Positions 62,383 through 64,000 of a stretch of DNA of 64,000 bases are shown one piece after another. Source of the DNA: Hymenobacter lapidarius (lineage in GTDB: Bacteria > Bacteroidota > Bacteroidia > Cytophagales > Hymenobacteraceae); contig NZ_MDZB01000153.1 of NCBI RefSeq assembly GCF_001816145.1, forward strand, positions 62,001 to 126,000. Direction: 5' to 3'. Under the pieces are notes generated by a model. That model was not told the origin of the DNA and did not search any database. It saw nothing but the letters and a program-made list of their open reading frames with translations. A program made the translations under genes and the position numbers. Every line of letters starts with the position of its first letter. The stretch's first letter is position 1.

Positions 62383-63846
62383 CTACAAATACTTCACCAG
62401 CAAGCCAATGAGCTTGCGCACCTTGGGCGTGTAGGGCGGGTACATGGCTTTGATGCCGGTGAAGCCCACGCGCTGGCGCATCACGCCCTTTTCGTTGCTG
62501 AACGCCAGGAAGCCCGAGTGGCCATGCGCTTTGCCAAGGCCGCTGTTGCCCACGCCGCCGGTGGGCAGTTCGGGATGCGCAAAGTGCAGCACCGTTTCGT
62601 TGACCCCGGCACCACCGGCCGAGACGTTCTCCAGCAAAAAACGGCGGTTTTCGGCGCTGCTGGAGAAAACGTATTGGGCCAGCGGCTTGAGGCGGGCGTT
62701 GATGTAGTCGGTGGTTTCGCTTAGAGTTTTGAAGGTGAGCACGGGCAGCAGCGGCCCAAAAATTTCTTCTTCCAGAATGCGGGAACCGGCCGGCACATTG
62801 GTCAGAATAGTGGGCTCGATGTAGTTCTGCGCGGCATCGACGGTGCCGCCGGCGGCCACGGTGGCGCCGCGGGCCTGGGCATCTTCGAGCAGGCCGGCCA
62901 GCCGAGCTAGGTGGTGGTGGTTGACCACGCGGGCTAACGACTCGGAGTGCTGAATGCCGGCCCCGTCGGGGTTGTAGGCCCGCTGAATGGCCCCTTTAAG
63001 CTCGACGAGCAGGGCCGGCTGCACGCTTTCCTGCACCAGCAGGTAGTCGGGGGCCACGCAGGTCTGGCCGTTGTTGAGGAATTTGCCCCACACAATTTTC
63101 TCGGCCGCGTCGCGCAGGTTGGCCGTTTCATCCACCACGGCGGGGTTTTTACCGCCCAGCTCCAGGGTGAGGCCGCTAAGGTGCTGAGCGGCGGCGCGCA
63201 TCACAATCTTGCCTACTTCGGGGCTGCCGGTGAAGAAAATATGGTCCCAGGGCAGCTTGAGCAGTTCGGTGGCCACCTCCTTGTCGCCCTGAATGAGCAC
63301 CACTTCGTCGGGCCGGAACAGCTCCTCGCACAGGCGCTGCAGCAGGGCCGAAGTGGCGGGCGTTTGCTCCGCCGGCTTGATGACCACGGCATTACCGGCC
63401 GCAATAGCCGAAATCAACGGCCCCACCGCCAGGTAAAACGGGTAGTTCCAAGGGGAAATAATCAGCACCACGCCCTTGGGTTCTACCTGCACCCAGGAGC
63501 GGGTACCCAGCAGCGCCAGCGACGCGCTCACCCGCCGCCGCGCCATCCACCGCTTCAGGTGCTTGCTGGTGTGCTTGAGCTCGACCAGCGACGTCCAGAT
63601 TTCGGTCATGTCCGTCTCGGCTGCCGGCTTACGGAAGTCGGCGTGCAGGGCCTCGTGAATGGCCGTGCGGTTGGCGTGCAGCCAGTCGGCGAGTTTTTGC
63701 AGGCGGGCGCGCCGCTCGCTTACGCCTTCGCGCCGCAAGGCGGGTGCCCGCTGGCGCAAGGCATCAAACTGGGCCTGAAAGGCATTGGCGGCCGCCGTGG
63801 TAACGGGGCCGGAAGCAGCACTGGACACGGAAGCAGCTGGTTGCAT
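62383..63846 (-). CDS. Aldehyde dehydrogenase, ALDH3-like
   Basis: The 487-residue NAD(P)-dependent enzyme shows ISPWNYPFYLAVGPL (NAD-binding loop), LELGGKNPAVV with the catalytic Glu, and NNGQTCVAPDYLL with the nucleophile Cys. The C-terminal region (FSNEKGVMRQR, then a hydrophobic-basic tail) matches the ALDH3 / fatty aldehyde dehydrogenase group. It should oxidise medium or long-chain aldehydes to acids. The start MQPAASVSSAAS was chosen over one 69 bases upstream that adds a hydrophobic extension. It might act after the GMC alcohol oxidase at 57357, but this is speculative. Confidence 0.88.
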   Translation of the reverse strand: MQPAASVSSAASGPVTTAAANAFQAQFDALRQRAPALRREGVSERRARLQKLADWLHANRTAIHEALHADFRKPAAETDMTEIWTSLVELKHTSKHLKRWMARRRVSASLALLGTRSWVQVEPKGVVLIISPWNYPFYLAVGPLISAIAAGNAVVIKPAEQTPATSALLQRLCEELFRPDEVVLIQGDKEVATELLKLPWDHIFFTGSPEVGKIVMRAAAQHLSGLTLELGGKNPAVVDETANLRDAAEKIVWGKFLNNGQTCVAPDYLLVQESVQPALLVELKGAIQRAYNPDGAGIQHSESLARVVNHHHLARLAGLLEDAQARGATVAAGGTVDAAQNYIEPTILTNVPAGSRILEEEIFGPLLPVLTFKTLSETTDYINARLKPLAQYVFSSSAENRRFLLENVSAGGAGVNETVLHFAHPELPTGGVGNSGLGKAHGHSGFLAFSNEKGVMRQRVGFTGIKAMYPPYTPKVRKLIGLLVKYL

Positions 63847-64000
63847 AAGAAGGAGGATAAGCCCGCCGGCCATTATGGGCCCGGCTGCCTGAAAGATACG
63901 CCGCGCACTGAGCATTCACGACTGGCATCAATTATGAAAAAAGCAAGGGGGGGGGCATTCGGGTTTTTAGTTGGCGGGGCCAAACAAAAAGCCCGTTCCA
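63847..64000. other. Window edge with a G9 run
   Basis: Upstream of the aldehyde dehydrogenase lies a run of nine G residues near 63947-63955. The final bases (from 63990) look like part of a hairpin cut by the window end. No gene was seen. Confidence 0.4.

Overview
The window looks like chromosome of a high-GC Bacteroidota bacterium close to Hymenobacter. The evidence is a set of proteins with type IX secretion (T9SS) C-terminal sorting domains of type A and type B, an Oar-like TonB-dependent receptor, TTTG / TAnnTTTG promoter elements, weak Shine-Dalgarno signals, and long intergenic palindromes of the kind common in Hymenobacter. No rRNA genes and no CRISPR array were seen.

Left chromosomal flank (1-17.0 kb): a dihydroorotate-dehydrogenase-like protein; a class II aminoacyl-tRNA-synthetase-like enzyme with an attenuator-type leader; a secreted DNA/RNA nuclease; a large T9SS protein; a sigma54-type response regulator with a hybrid histidine kinase; a flavin monooxygenase; a three-gene cluster of FAD oxidoreductase, type III polyketide synthase and methyltransferase; and a convergent histone-deacetylase-like hydrolase.

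Integrated island (17010-41352, about 24.3 kb): it sits at the 3' end of an intact tRNA-Val(GAC) gene. A 19-bp exact duplication of the tRNA 3' end lies at the far side, and the match extends into the tRNA terminator hairpin (47 of 51 positions identical). The island carries a possible regulated two-gene module at its left edge, a tyrosine recombinase, a repressor with a divergent operator region, small HTH proteins, a duplicated VirE_N module with a primase/helicase, and a symmetrical array of eight GGTGCCAA boxes around an AT-rich core that looks like a replication origin. It also has an orphan tape-measure-like gene with a chaperone-like partner, excisionase-like proteins, and a MobV relaxase behind two direct repeats that may be oriT. 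Its cargo is two T9SS-secreted repeat proteins (one frameshifted) and a right-end cluster with sce7726/sce7725, a small membrane protein and a PUA/EVE-like membrane protein. I read it as a mobilizable, possibly replicating integrative element with an accessory, perhaps defensive, right end.

Right flank (41.4-64 kb): an outer-membrane barrel protein, a DUF6992-like membrane protein, an alpha/beta-hydrolase lacking its nucleophile serine, a PfpI-like protein, a T9SS type B protein, an M1 peptidase, a PiT phosphate transporter, a frameshifted TonB-dependent receptor, an ArsM/ArsS arsenosugar pair, a thioesterase, a GMC oxidoreductase overlapping a GT39-like membrane protein, two lipoproteins and an aldehyde dehydrogenase.

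Three genes (32864-35139, 37641-38563, 50883-54025) are each broken by what looks like the loss of one base in a GG/GGG context. This is either recent decay or an assembly artefact.
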